The notes under the pieces were generated by a model. The model saw nothing but the letters and a program-made list of their open reading frames with translations. It was not told where the DNA came from and made no database searches. From Treponemataceae bacterium (GTDB taxonomy: Bacteria; Spirochaetota; Spirochaetia; Treponematales; Treponemataceae): 22,361 nt of DNA. The stretch is from contig JAKSTS010000024.1 of the NCBI GenBank assembly GCA_024402455.1, positions 1 to 22,361 of the forward strand. The letters are read 5' to 3'. How positions within the stretch are numbered: the stretch's first letter is position 1; each line of letters begins with the position of its first letter. A program made the translations under genes and the position numbers. Below, piece after piece: positions 7,833 through 14,981 of this stretch.

Positions 7833-8444
7833 ATGTTTGTTACTTGTCTTGATTTGGAAGGTGTTCTTGTACCTGAAATTTGGATTGCTTTTGCTGAAGC
7901 TTCTGGTATTCCAGAACTTAGAAGAACAACCAGAGATGAGCCGGATTATGATAAACTGATGAAATGGCGCATTGCTCTTTTAAAAGAGCGCGGTTTGGGT
8001 TTGAAGGAAATTCAAAAAACAATTGAAAAAATTGAACCGCTGGAAGGTGCAAAAGCATTTCTTGATGAATTGCGCTCTATAAGCCAGGTTATTATTCTTT
8101 CAGATACTTTTACAGAATTTGCAGCTCCTTTGATGAAGAAGCTTGGCATGCCGACAATTTTCTGCAACAATTTAACTGTTGATAAAGATGGCATGATAAC
8201 AGGTTATAATCTCCGTCAGGCAAACGGCAAGTATCATGCTGTAAAAGCTCTTCAATCAATCGGCTTTAAGACAATTGCTTCGGGCGATTCATTTAATGAT
8301 CTTGAAATGATTAAAAATTCTCAGGCAGGTTTCCTTTTCAGACCGCCAAAGCATATACAGGAAGAATATTCACAGTTTAAGACTTTTACAGAATATTCAG
8401 ATTTTCTTGCTGCAATCCGCAATGTAATTGAATCTGAAAAATAA
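7833..8444 (+). CDS. thrH: ThrH, bifunctional phosphoserine phosphatase / homoserine phosphotransferase
   Basis: A 203-residue HAD-superfamily enzyme very close in pattern to Pseudomonas aeruginosa ThrH, whose length and opening it shares (CLDLEGVLVPEIWIAFAE). HAD motif I is DLEGV with nucleophile Asp7 and Glu9; the Glu is characteristic of ThrH. Motif II is VIILSDTF (about residue 90), and motif IV is ASGDSFNDLEM (about 150). The family dephosphorylates phosphoserine and can pass the phosphate to homoserine, linking serine and threonine synthesis. AGGAGG lies 4 bases before ATG. It may be transcribed with the two genes upstream or separately. Its 3' end converges with a minus-strand gene at a shared hairpin. 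Confidence 0.93.
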   Translation: MFVTCLDLEGVLVPEIWIAFAEASGIPELRRTTRDEPDYDKLMKWRIALLKERGLGLKEIQKTIEKIEPLEGAKAFLDELRSISQVIILSDTFTEFAAPLMKKLGMPTIFCNNLTVDKDGMITGYNLRQANGKYHAVKALQSIGFKTIASGDSFNDLEMIKNSQAGFLFRPPKHIQEEYSQFKTFTEYSDFLAAIRNVIESEK

Positions 8445-8490
8445 TAAAAAAATGCAGACCGTGTGTCTTTTTGCAAAATGTACGGTCTGC
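8445..8490 (-). terminator. Terminator between convergent thrH and the minus-strand gene
   Basis: A 9-bp stem GCAGACCGT (8454-8462) with ACGGTCTGC (8482-8490). The A-run at 8446-8452 becomes a T-tract on the minus strand, so it works best for the minus-strand gene and may also protect the thrH 3' end. Confidence 0.75.
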
Positions 8491-8510
8491 GTTGTGCAGT
8501 GGCAGATAAT

Positions 8511-9317
8511 TTAGCCGTAAATTGCAGTTTCTGCCTGAGCTAAAAGGCTTGAGACAATGACGCAATATGTTTGTGTTTTTTCTTCTTCTGCTGCTGCATG
8601 GAACTTTTTTTTGCTGTATGAAACAAGAAGCTTGTTTTTTGCTTTGTCTGTTTCTGTCTTGTATTTTTCAAAATCTGCAGGACAGACTGTTGAGAGCTGC
8701 TGCAGCAAATATATGGCAAGTGCAGTAACTGCCGGATTTTTCAGTGTTGAAATTATTTTCCCAAGTTCATTTGTTGTTTTAGAAAAATCTTTTTCAAGAT
8801 AATATGTAAAAGCATGATACCATTGATGCCAGTCGTTTGCAGCATTTTTTCTGTCTGCTTCTTCAAGTAGAGCGCGTGCTTCTTTTGTTTTTGTCTGAAG
8901 TACATAAATACTTGCAAACCGCAGAAGATTTTTTTGATATGCTGCAGGTTTTTCTGTTTTTATAAATTCACACAGTTCGTTTATTGCAGGAATTTCACCT
9001 GTAAGCATAAGTGAATCGCATAAAAGTTGAACATTTCGTGCAGAAATATGTTTTTGGGTGTATATTTTATTATGAAGATGGATTGAAAGACCTTTCCAAT
9101 TTTCGTCTTCCAGACATTCTAATGTTTTTTTATTTGCAAAGAAAATAACATTTAATACCGCAAGAACCAGCAAAAGCCCTGCCATGACAAGATTATTGGC
9201 CGGTGCCAGATCAGCGTATAATTCGGGCGTTAATATTATTCTTGGTGTAAAAAAAAGCAAAAGAAAACTGGCAATTAGGACGATATTAAAGGTAATATAG
9301 AGAAATTTGATTTTCAT
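8511..9317 (-). CDS. Two-TM protein with a helical-repeat (TPR-like) cytoplasmic region
   Basis: I do not recognise the family. From the start chosen here the protein has 268 residues. Two N-terminal transmembrane helices lie at about residues 4-24 and 40-62. They are followed by ~200 residues of amphipathic helices with pairs such as LLRFASIYVLQTKTKEARALLEEA and WHQWYHAFTYYLEKDFSKT, which look like TPR-like helical hairpins facing the cytoplasm. The reading frame is open further upstream (to 9389), but ATG at 9317 has an AAGGAG site at proper spacing, so it is preferred. Such proteins often scaffold envelope or secretion complexes, but no function can be assigned. It is divergent from the HD-GYP gene. 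Confidence 0.75.
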   Translation of the reverse strand: MKIKFLYITFNIVLIASFLLLFFTPRIILTPELYADLAPANNLVMAGLLLVLAVLNVIFFANKKTLECLEDENWKGLSIHLHNKIYTQKHISARNVQLLCDSLMLTGEIPAINELCEFIKTEKPAAYQKNLLRFASIYVLQTKTKEARALLEEADRKNAANDWHQWYHAFTYYLEKDFSKTTNELGKIISTLKNPAVTALAIYLLQQLSTVCPADFEKYKTETDKAKNKLLVSYSKKKFHAAAEEEKTQTYCVIVSSLLAQAETAIYG

Positions 9318-9419
9318 GGCGGCTCCTTTTTTGAGGGTTTTGGATATTAAAAACTGGTCAAGATTTTGATATCCACGGGGTTTATGCATTCTGTTAAATA
9401 AAAGAGAACTTCTAGGTTA

Positions 9420-9448
9420 TTGTTTTAGAGGCAATCTTGAATTATGAT
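9420..9448 (+). promoter_or_regulatory. Promoter of the HD-GYP gene
   Basis: TTGTTT (9420-9425), a 17-base spacer and TATGAT (9443-9448) predict a ~100-base leader starting near 9455. Confidence 0.5.
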
Positions 9449-9556
9449 AGATATGCCGAAGTATACCCGTAAATCTAAGATGGAAGCTGAAATAAGTTAT
9501 TTGGGCTTCTGTTTTAATTTTAAAACGTCTAAAGAATCAGGTCAACAGGGGAATAT

Positions 9557-10828
9557 ATGAATTCTTTTAATGTCACAGAATTATCTAAGAAATCGGTTTT
9601 TTCTAATGAGTTATTACTTGATGACACATTTTTACTCTTAACTCCACAAACACCCTTTAATGATAAACTTAAGCAAAGTCTTTTAAACTGGGAATTCAGA
9701 CAGGTTTGCTCTGAAGGTGAACTTTCAGAAGCAGCTGATCCTGAAGTGCCAAAACCTGCAACATCTTCTGCGTCTGTTGATGCAGCCATTGAAGAAACAT
9801 TTATGGAAAATGTGGCAGACGATGAAGATGAAGAAGAAAAGAACGAAGGCTCTGTAATGGAAAGAGCTCTTAAACGTGTTGAAAATGTAAAAGTTGAAAC
9901 AACAAGTATTGATAAAAACCATATGGTGCTTGTTCAGGTTGTTTATGAAGAATATCTCAATTATGTTGAAGAAGTTTATACTAAATTTACAACACATAAA
10001 AAACTTGACTACGAAGCAATTTCAGCAGAACTTAAAGATTTGTGCGTATTTATAAATGAACAGCGCCGCTATATTTTGCGTCTGCAGCCAGATAATCAGG
10101 TTGACAGCCGTACTTATCTTTTGAATCATGCAATGCGTTCTACAATTTTTGCAATTGCAATTGCCCTGCAGCTTAGAATGCCTTTTGCAAAACAGGTTGA
10201 TTTGGCTGTAACAACAATTTTGCATGAAATCGGCATGGTGCAGTTGCCTTCGCAGGTTTATATGACAAACAAGCCTCTTTCGACAGCAGACCGCAACAGC
10301 ATCTATACACATCCGATTTTGTCTTATAATATTTTGAAAAATTACGATTTCCCGTTGAGCATACAGCTTGGTGCGCTTGAACACCATGAAAAGCAGAATG
10401 GTACTGGTTATCCGAGAAAACTTTCCGGTGATAAAATTTCGCTTTTTGCAAAAATTATTGCTGTTGCATGTTCATTTGAAGCAATTACAGCCCCACGTTT
10501 CCACAAAGTTCAGCAGAGTTCATATGAAGCAATGGTTGAGCTCTTAAAGAATAACGGCCGTCAGTTTGATGAAAATGTCATCAAGGCGCTTTTGTTTGCT
10601 GTTTCACTTTATCCGATTGGTGCTTATGTATTCCTTCACAATGGAAAAATCGGGCAGGTTGTTGATGTTAATCCTCTTAACCCAAAACTTCCAATTGTTC
10701 ATATTCTTGGCGAAAAAGATGAACATGGTGATCCGATTACAACTCCAGTTGGAAATGATTTGAGGATTGTAAGAACATTGAGCCGTCAGGAAGTAATTGA
10801 CATGCAAAAGTCAGTCGGAACTAAATAA
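9557..10828 (+). CDS. HD-GYP-like protein with altered metal-site residues
   Basis: A 423-residue protein. The first ~120 residues are poorly conserved and acidic (an EEDEEEKNE-like stretch around residue 90), and the HD-GYP domain spans about 190-350. Recognisable parts are LNHAMRS, ILHEIGMVQLP (H223-E224), THPILSYNIL, LEHHEKQNGTGYPRKLSG (H276-H277, G284-Y285-P286) and VACSFEAIT. HD-GYP proteins hydrolyse cyclic di-GMP. Here the HD pair is His-Glu, the DG before GYP is NG, and the Asp usually present in the D-x-FDA motif is missing, so activity may be altered or lost. A C-terminal region (~350-423) looks like a small beta-rich module (GKIGQVVDVN). AGGGGA lies 4 bases before ATG. Confidence 0.85.
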   Translation: MNSFNVTELSKKSVFSNELLLDDTFLLLTPQTPFNDKLKQSLLNWEFRQVCSEGELSEAADPEVPKPATSSASVDAAIEETFMENVADDEDEEEKNEGSVMERALKRVENVKVETTSIDKNHMVLVQVVYEEYLNYVEEVYTKFTTHKKLDYEAISAELKDLCVFINEQRRYILRLQPDNQVDSRTYLLNHAMRSTIFAIAIALQLRMPFAKQVDLAVTTILHEIGMVQLPSQVYMTNKPLSTADRNSIYTHPILSYNILKNYDFPLSIQLGALEHHEKQNGTGYPRKLSGDKISLFAKIIAVACSFEAITAPRFHKVQQSSYEAMVELLKNNGRQFDENVIKALLFAVSLYPIGAYVFLHNGKIGQVVDVNPLNPKLPIVHILGEKDEHGDPITTPVGNDLRIVRTLSRQEVIDMQKSVGTK

Positions 10829-10848
10829 TCTGATATTTGAAAACGCTG

Positions 10849-10878
10849 AAAAAAGACTGGTATATGCCAGTCTTTTTT
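10849..10878. terminator. Bidirectional terminator between the HD-GYP gene and the minus-strand membrane gene
   Basis: A 12-bp stem (10849-10860 with 10867-10878, AAAAAAGACTGG and complement) around TATATG. The A and T flanks make it usable in both directions. Confidence 0.93.
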
Positions 10879-10891
10879 TATATCAGCAAAA

Positions 10892-11719
10892 CTATTTCCA
10901 AAGATAATAAGTGTGCAATGCCCTTAAAAAACCGAAAGTTCCGGCTGTTAAGAGAATTGAACCTGCCGCAAAAAAAGCTAAATTATCAGCTTCTTGAAGA
11001 AGAATTAAACCTGCAGAAAGCAAAAGAATGTATACAGAAACCTGTTTGTATTCTTTGGCTTCGTTTCTAACAGCTGTAATCCGAAAGCTTATTGAAGTTG
11101 CAATAGCCAGAAGACAGCGTATGACCAGAAAAAGCGTATAGTATGCTGCAGGTGTTATCCACGTTGAAAACATTTGAAGTGAATTAACTGGAATTGAACA
11201 TGTCGTAATTACGGCAAGCGCTGCAAGACATAAACGGGAACTTGAGTCCTGTATGTCTGTCTTTGCCGTAGACATGGCTGAACCGCACAGCATGATGATT
11301 GGACCTGTCAGTCTGCAAAAAAATACTGTTTTTGAAACAAAAATCAAAAACAGGTAATTAAACTGACATAAAAAAAGTACAGGCAGAAAAAGTCTTGATG
11401 CTTCAATTAACATGCATGCAAGAAATGTCGTGAAATAAACGATTTCTGGTGCATGTGTTTTTTCGAAATATTTAATAATAAAAAGTGAACAGACCGCAAT
11501 ATAAATGAGCAAAAATGTTGGCGACGCAAGTACTGCCCATTTTGCATAATTAAAAGGCATAATCTGTGGCAGATGCGCAAAAAAACGTGTCATCTGTGGA
11601 AAATCCCAGAAAATTCCATGAATGAACTGCAGCGTGTACAAAAACAAAATTGCTGATAAAAGCACTATTGAAGAAACAGTTAACAATTTGATAATTCGAT
11701 TTCGCAAAGAAAGAGTCAT
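10892..11719 (-). CDS. Polytopic membrane protein of unknown function
   Basis: A 275-residue protein with about seven or eight hydrophobic helices. The first is at about residues 12-36 (LLTVSSIVLLSAILFLYTL), the second near 65-83, and the last two near 230-265. Short polar loops separate them and no enzyme motif is visible. The topology is reminiscent of the membrane part of 7TM sensory proteins, but without the attached signalling domain, so this is only a shape comparison. The ribosome binding site is weak (an AGGA about 12 bases upstream). It converges with the HD-GYP gene at a shared terminator, and no operon partner is seen. Confidence 0.65.
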   Translation of the reverse strand: MTLSLRNRIIKLLTVSSIVLLSAILFLYTLQFIHGIFWDFPQMTRFFAHLPQIMPFNYAKWAVLASPTFLLIYIAVCSLFIIKYFEKTHAPEIVYFTTFLACMLIEASRLFLPVLFLCQFNYLFLIFVSKTVFFCRLTGPIIMLCGSAMSTAKTDIQDSSSRLCLAALAVITTCSIPVNSLQMFSTWITPAAYYTLFLVIRCLLAIATSISFRITAVRNEAKEYKQVSVYILLLSAGLILLQEADNLAFFAAGSILLTAGTFGFLRALHTYYLWK

Positions 11720-11774
11720 AGATAAAGAATATCCTGAACTGAAATTTCTGTAAAGCGTATTCTGGTGTTCTCCG

Positions 11775-11802
11775 AATATAATAAGTGAATTAGATTTTAC
11801 AA
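11775..11802 (-). promoter_or_regulatory. Promoter of the minus-strand membrane protein gene
   Basis: Read on the minus strand: TTGTAA (11802-11797), a 16-base spacer, TATATT (11780-11775). The predicted start is near 11768, about 50 bases before the start codon. Confidence 0.5.
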
Positions 11803-11888
11803 AATAAATTTAATTCGTGGTGCAGTTTTTTGGTTTAATGCATGGTTAAAGTATTTGCTGCAAATTTTAATATTCATTTTACTGGTTT

Positions 11889-11951
11889 AAGCATTCGGAA
11901 AATTCAACATTTTGTGCTTTGAAAGCAACTTGGATTTTGCTGAATGTTTTT
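11889..11951 (+). terminator. Orphan terminator-like hairpin
   Basis: Bases 11889-11903 pair with 11934-11949 (about 15 pairs with wobbles and one bulge), enclosing a smaller TGCTT/AAGCA hairpin. A T-run (11947-11951) follows. Nothing on the plus strand ends upstream of it, so it could end a short untranslated RNA or act as an attenuator for the gene at 12076. Confidence 0.45.
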
Positions 11952-12075
11952 GTAAAAGTTCACTTACTGTTTTCTGTCTGATGCTTTGAAGTTAGCAGTT
12001 TGTTCATGATTTCTATTTTTTTGATTTAAATTTTGATTTGGAATTTTATAGGAGGAGAATAAAAAAAAAAAGAAA

Positions 12076-12840
12076 TTGTTGTTTTCTTTATTATTTGTAT
12101 TGTGTATCTGTGTCTGGGCAGATACTGCACGTTTTAGCGACATAGGTTTTTCGCCGGATGGTTTGCAGTATTTGTTTGGTCAATGTGGCGAATTGGCACA
12201 GATAGACGGCGGCTTAAAAGGCTATGCAGAATTTTTTGCTGTTGATACGGCAAAAAATGAGTTTGTAAAAGATGGAACGTTTAAAATTTCTGCATCTGGC
12301 AAGACTGCAGGAAAAAGCGGCGAATCTGTTTTAGATGAGCTTATTACAAATAAAGATTCTTTTATAAATAATTATCAAATTCCTTCTGAATCAAATTCTG
12401 TTGTGCTTTATCAGGTTACTGGAGACATCAGTTTTGGAAATGCAGAAAGCGTTGGTCTGCTTTCGGCTGAAACAATTGGAAGAGAAGCTGTTTCTTCGCC
12501 TGTTTACAAAGATGTCGTTGAATTTAGGGATTTTGATAATCCTTTGACAGACAGAGTTGAAACTTATAAAGTACGCTTAAATGAATTTGTTGAAGGCAAA
12601 GGAAAAAATGCAGAATCATGTTTCTGTCTGCTTGTTGAGCGCCGTTCTGCAAACGAGAAACAAAGTTTTCTGGTTGGAAATCCTGAATTAAAAAGAAAAG
12701 GCGTAACAGGTTACAGATTAAACCGTGTGCTTAGAGATGCAAGCGGCAAAACTATGGTGTTTGTCATTGAAAAGCAGGTTGAAGAATCTTTTGGACCGTC
12801 TGTTCGCTTTATGGTTGAAACTTTAAGGCTTGCAGAATAA
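12076..12840 (+). CDS. Exported protein of unknown function with an abnormal start region
   Basis: I do not recognise the family. The N-terminus is a signal peptide (LLFSLLFVLCICVWA, cleavage before DTARF), so the mature part should be periplasmic or surface-bound and consists mainly of alternating short strands. A near-perfect GGAGGAG lies at 12051-12057, but the expected start position 12061-12066 is inside an 11-base A-run (12061-12071). In-frame codons there read five Lys, then TTG at 12076, with a TAG stop upstream at 12049. TTG 12076 is ~20 bases from the ribosome binding site and would drop the positively charged signal-peptide head. The true start may be a lost ATG, a non-canonical codon, or altered by slippage in the A-run. 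A good terminator follows. Confidence 0.65.
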   Translation: MLFSLLFVLCICVWADTARFSDIGFSPDGLQYLFGQCGELAQIDGGLKGYAEFFAVDTAKNEFVKDGTFKISASGKTAGKSGESVLDELITNKDSFINNYQIPSESNSVVLYQVTGDISFGNAESVGLLSAETIGREAVSSPVYKDVVEFRDFDNPLTDRVETYKVRLNEFVEGKGKNAESCFCLLVERRSANEKQSFLVGNPELKRKGVTGYRLNRVLRDASGKTMVFVIEKQVEESFGPSVRFMVETLRLAE

Positions 12841-12876
12841 CAGTTTCTGCTTTTTTGAAATGTTAAAACGTTTTGG

Positions 12877-12920
12877 CACCTTTCATATTTGTGTCTGGCA
12901 AATTTGAAAGGTGTTTTTTT
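12877..12920 (+). terminator. Intrinsic terminator of the exported-protein gene
   Basis: A 14-bp stem with one T-T mismatch (12877-12891 with 12899-12913), a 7-base loop and seven T (12914-12920). Confidence 0.92.
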
Positions 12921-12941
12921 CTGAAGCAAGATTTCTTTTTG

Positions 12942-13364
12942 TTAATTTGAATTGTTTTCAGAATTTGAAGCAACCTTTCTGAAAATCTGAAAAACTTCTG
13001 CATCATCTTCTTTGATGTATCTTACAAAAACAGTTTCCATGTCTAATTCCTGTTCCTGCCAGATAGATTCAAGCCATAAAGCTTCTGCTGCTTCTTTTAT
13101 GTTGTCTTTTTTGATGTCGCCTTGAACAAAAAAGTATTTTCCGGCTTTTATTGCATAATCTGGTTTATCATTGCTGTCTTTTGGCAGCGCATAACCGCAG
13201 AAACTGCCATCAAGCAGATATTCATCTAATGCCGGGCTCATATTATGTTTTGAAACGCCGTTTGTGTATTGTTCAAGCCGTTCATTTGCATTTGTTTCAA
13301 TATTTTTGTCTGTTGAAAAATTTAAGTCTTTGTATAATGTCAAAATTTTTACTGAATAACTCAT
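12942..13364 (-). CDS. Small soluble protein, possibly GyrI-like fold
   Basis: A 140-residue soluble protein with no signal peptide or membrane helix. The pattern YAIKAGKYFFVQGDI, then a helix with AAEALWLESIWQ, then VFVRYIKEDDAEVFQIFRKV at the C-terminus resembles the second half of a GyrI-like small-molecule-binding (effector-binding) domain, where a glycine-lysine-tyrosine strand leads into a helix carrying W/E residues. This is a low-confidence fold guess. No Shine-Dalgarno sequence precedes the ATG, and the promoter lies so close that the message may be leaderless. It converges with the exported-protein gene. Confidence 0.65.
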   Translation of the reverse strand: MSYSVKILTLYKDLNFSTDKNIETNANERLEQYTNGVSKHNMSPALDEYLLDGSFCGYALPKDSNDKPDYAIKAGKYFFVQGDIKKDNIKEAAEALWLESIWQEQELDMETVFVRYIKEDDAEVFQIFRKVASNSENNSN

Positions 13365-13370
13365 GCTGAT

Positions 13371-13399
13371 AATCTACAAAATGTATTAAGTTTTGTCAA
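13371..13399 (-). promoter_or_regulatory. Promoter that would give a leaderless message for the small protein
   Basis: On the minus strand: TTGACA (13399-13394), a 17-base spacer and TAGATT (13376-13371). The start of transcription is predicted within one or two bases of the A of the ATG at 13364. Confidence 0.55.
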
Positions 13400-13486
13400 A
13401 ACTAAAAACAGTCAGTGTTTTAAAATTTGCGGACAGCTTTGACCCAGGTTAATTTTTTAGAGGATTTGTATGCTGCTTGATTTCTC

Positions 13487-13513
13487 AGCCTGAAACTTTG
13501 CGTGTTTCAGGCT
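13487..13513. terminator. Hairpin after the permease gene
   Basis: A perfect 10-bp stem AGCCTGAAAC (13487-13496) and GTTTCAGGCT (13504-13513) with a 7-base loop lies 18 bases beyond the permease stop codon. It lacks a T-tract in either direction, so termination is likely but not certain. Confidence 0.55.
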
Positions 13514-13530
13514 TGCTTAAAGATGAAATT

Positions 13531-14694
13531 TTAAAATGCAGACATAAAGTAATTTGCTGCCAGATAAAACGGAACGAGAATTAACAGAAAAATAAGGTTA
13601 TAAATCGTAAATGTTTTCAGAAACGGCTGTTTTTTTTCGGGTTTAAGCTCTGCATTATGATAAAATTTGTAAGAAATTACACTTGCAAGAGAAGCAATAA
13701 TTGTTCCAAGTCCGCCGATGTTGACGCCGGCCAAAAGACTTGCTGCATTTTCTGTAAAACTTGAAAGCAGCAGTGCTGCAGGAACATTGCTTATAATCTG
13801 ACTTAAGCCTAAACCAGCAAAAAAAGTGCTTGTCTGTGAGCTTAATGCTTTTTCAAAGAATTTCTGTACAGATTCAATTGAAGAGATGTTTCCTGTAAAA
13901 ATAAAAAAGCCTGAAAATGTTAAAAGAAGCGTATAGTCGACTTTTAGCAGGAGTTTTCGGTTTATTATTGCAACAGCTGCAAGTGTTATGGCAAAACTGA
14001 TTATATAGTTTATTACATGAAAAACAGAAAGCAGATTGACAATTAACAGACCGAAGTAAACATAAACTTCGAAACTTTTTTTTACGCCGACGTTTCCAAG
14101 CTTTGTGCTGATGCGAATCTGGTTTGTTTTTGATGTTCTGGTTGCAAAAAGAATGAACAGAATAAGCAGAAAAAATGAAGGAATGCCAATAAGCAGCGTC
14201 GTGCCAAAAAATGGCGCATTTTTCATTTTATAAAATGAATATATGAAAAGGTTCTGTGGGTTTCCCATAGGAGTCATGCATGAACCGAGATTTGCTGCAA
14301 GTGTTTCAAGTACAATTAAAGTAAGCGGTGCAATGTCAGCATGTGCACAGACAATTAATGTGATTGGTACAAATGTTAATAATGCAACGTCGTTGGTAAC
14401 AATTGCAGAACTAAAAAAAACAAGAGCACAAAGTGCAAAATAAACGGAGCGTATGTTGCTGCATTTTCTTAAAAGGCTTTGCGAAAGTGCATCAAGAATG
14501 TTTATGCTTTTAAATGCAGCAATTACTGTCATAAGACAGAACAAAAGTGCCAGAACACGAAAATCAATTGCTTCAAGAATTTCTTTTGGAGAAGGTTTGC
14601 AGATAATGCTTGACAAAATTCCACATGCAAGTGCAATAGAAAGAACTGCATCTTTTTTTAATGCATTTGCAATTGATAAAATAAATTTTTTCAT
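13531..14694 (-). CDS. ArsB/NhaD (ion transporter superfamily) permease
   Basis: A protein of 387 residues from the start chosen here (391 from an upstream ATG at 14706) with about ten to eleven transmembrane helices in the inner membrane. Family signs are IVTNDVALLTFVPITL in the first half, the re-entrant-loop-like GSCMTPMGNPQNLFIYSFY, and a second inverted-repeat half with TFSGFFIFTGN and QIISNVPAALLLSSF. These fit the citrate/arsenite/Na+-H+ antiporter (IT) superfamily. The transported ion cannot be told from sequence; no arsenic-resistance or citrate genes are adjacent. The ATG at 14694 is preferred because GGAAG lies 7 bases upstream. Confidence 0.85.
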   Translation of the reverse strand: MKKFILSIANALKKDAVLSIALACGILSSIICKPSPKEILEAIDFRVLALLFCLMTVIAAFKSINILDALSQSLLRKCSNIRSVYFALCALVFFSSAIVTNDVALLTFVPITLIVCAHADIAPLTLIVLETLAANLGSCMTPMGNPQNLFIYSFYKMKNAPFFGTTLLIGIPSFFLLILFILFATRTSKTNQIRISTKLGNVGVKKSFEVYVYFGLLIVNLLSVFHVINYIISFAITLAAVAIINRKLLLKVDYTLLLTFSGFFIFTGNISSIESVQKFFEKALSSQTSTFFAGLGLSQIISNVPAALLLSSFTENAASLLAGVNIGGLGTIIASLASVISYKFYHNAELKPEKKQPFLKTFTIYNLIFLLILVPFYLAANYFMSAF

Positions 14695-14759
14695 AATTTC
14701 TTCCATAACAAACAGAAATAAACGGTGTATCTAAAAAAATAGATTACTCTGTTTTTAAT

Positions 14760-14797
14760 GGAAAACTTTGAAAATTGTAATTTTCAGGTTTTCCTTT
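14760..14797. other. Two-part hairpin between divergent permease and S1-domain genes
   Basis: GGAAAAC (14760-14766) pairs with GTTTTCC (14788-14794), and inside it TGAAAAT (14769-14775) pairs with ATTTTCA (14780-14786) around TGTA. On the plus strand TTTATTTTA follows. It sits in the leader of the minus-strand permease. Its role is unclear. Confidence 0.4.
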
Positions 14798-14897
14798 ATT
14801 TTATACAGAACCTTGTTTTTTTGAGCAAGTACAAACTGCTGTTTTGCAGGCAAAAGTTAAATGTAAAAAGTTGGCTGGTTCTTTTTATGTTTGTTGC

Positions 14898-14956
14898 TTG
14901 TGCAAAATTGTTGAAGAGTGTAGTATTTGCATGAAAAAACTGAATTTTAAAATTCA
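14898..14956 (+). promoter_or_regulatory. Promoter and palindrome ahead of the S1-domain gene
   Basis: TTGTGC (14898-14903), a 17-base spacer and TAGTAT (14921-14926) predict a start near 14933. A perfect 16-base palindrome TGAATTTTAAAATTCA (14941-14956) lies just inside the transcript, a possible operator. Confidence 0.5.
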
Positions 14957-14981
14957 ATAAAAAGTTTATAAGGAAACATAT

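Larger units (their letters stand above)
11720..12060. other. 341-base divergent intergenic region
   Basis: It holds the minus-strand promoter at 11775-11802, a terminator-like hairpin at 11889-11951 with no gene ahead of it, and a strong GGAGGAG ribosome binding site at 12051-12057. No coding sequence was found. Confidence 0.6.

Noticed and set aside
9318..9389. Upstream ATG (9389) for the minus-strand two-TM protein
   Set aside because: The ATG at 9317 has an AAGGAG site and gives a membrane helix right at the N-terminus; the 24-residue extension looks non-coding.
11810..11905. A fifth, decayed copy of the repeat
   Set aside because: TTCGTGG and GGTTTAATGC look slightly similar to the 5' box and stem, but order and spacing do not fit and there is no central box or pairing arm.
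13440..13513. Seven-codon leader peptide (ATG 13470) followed by a hairpin, as in attenuation
   Set aside because: It has an AGAGGA site, but no plus-strand gene follows; the next gene is on the minus strand. Chance is more likely.
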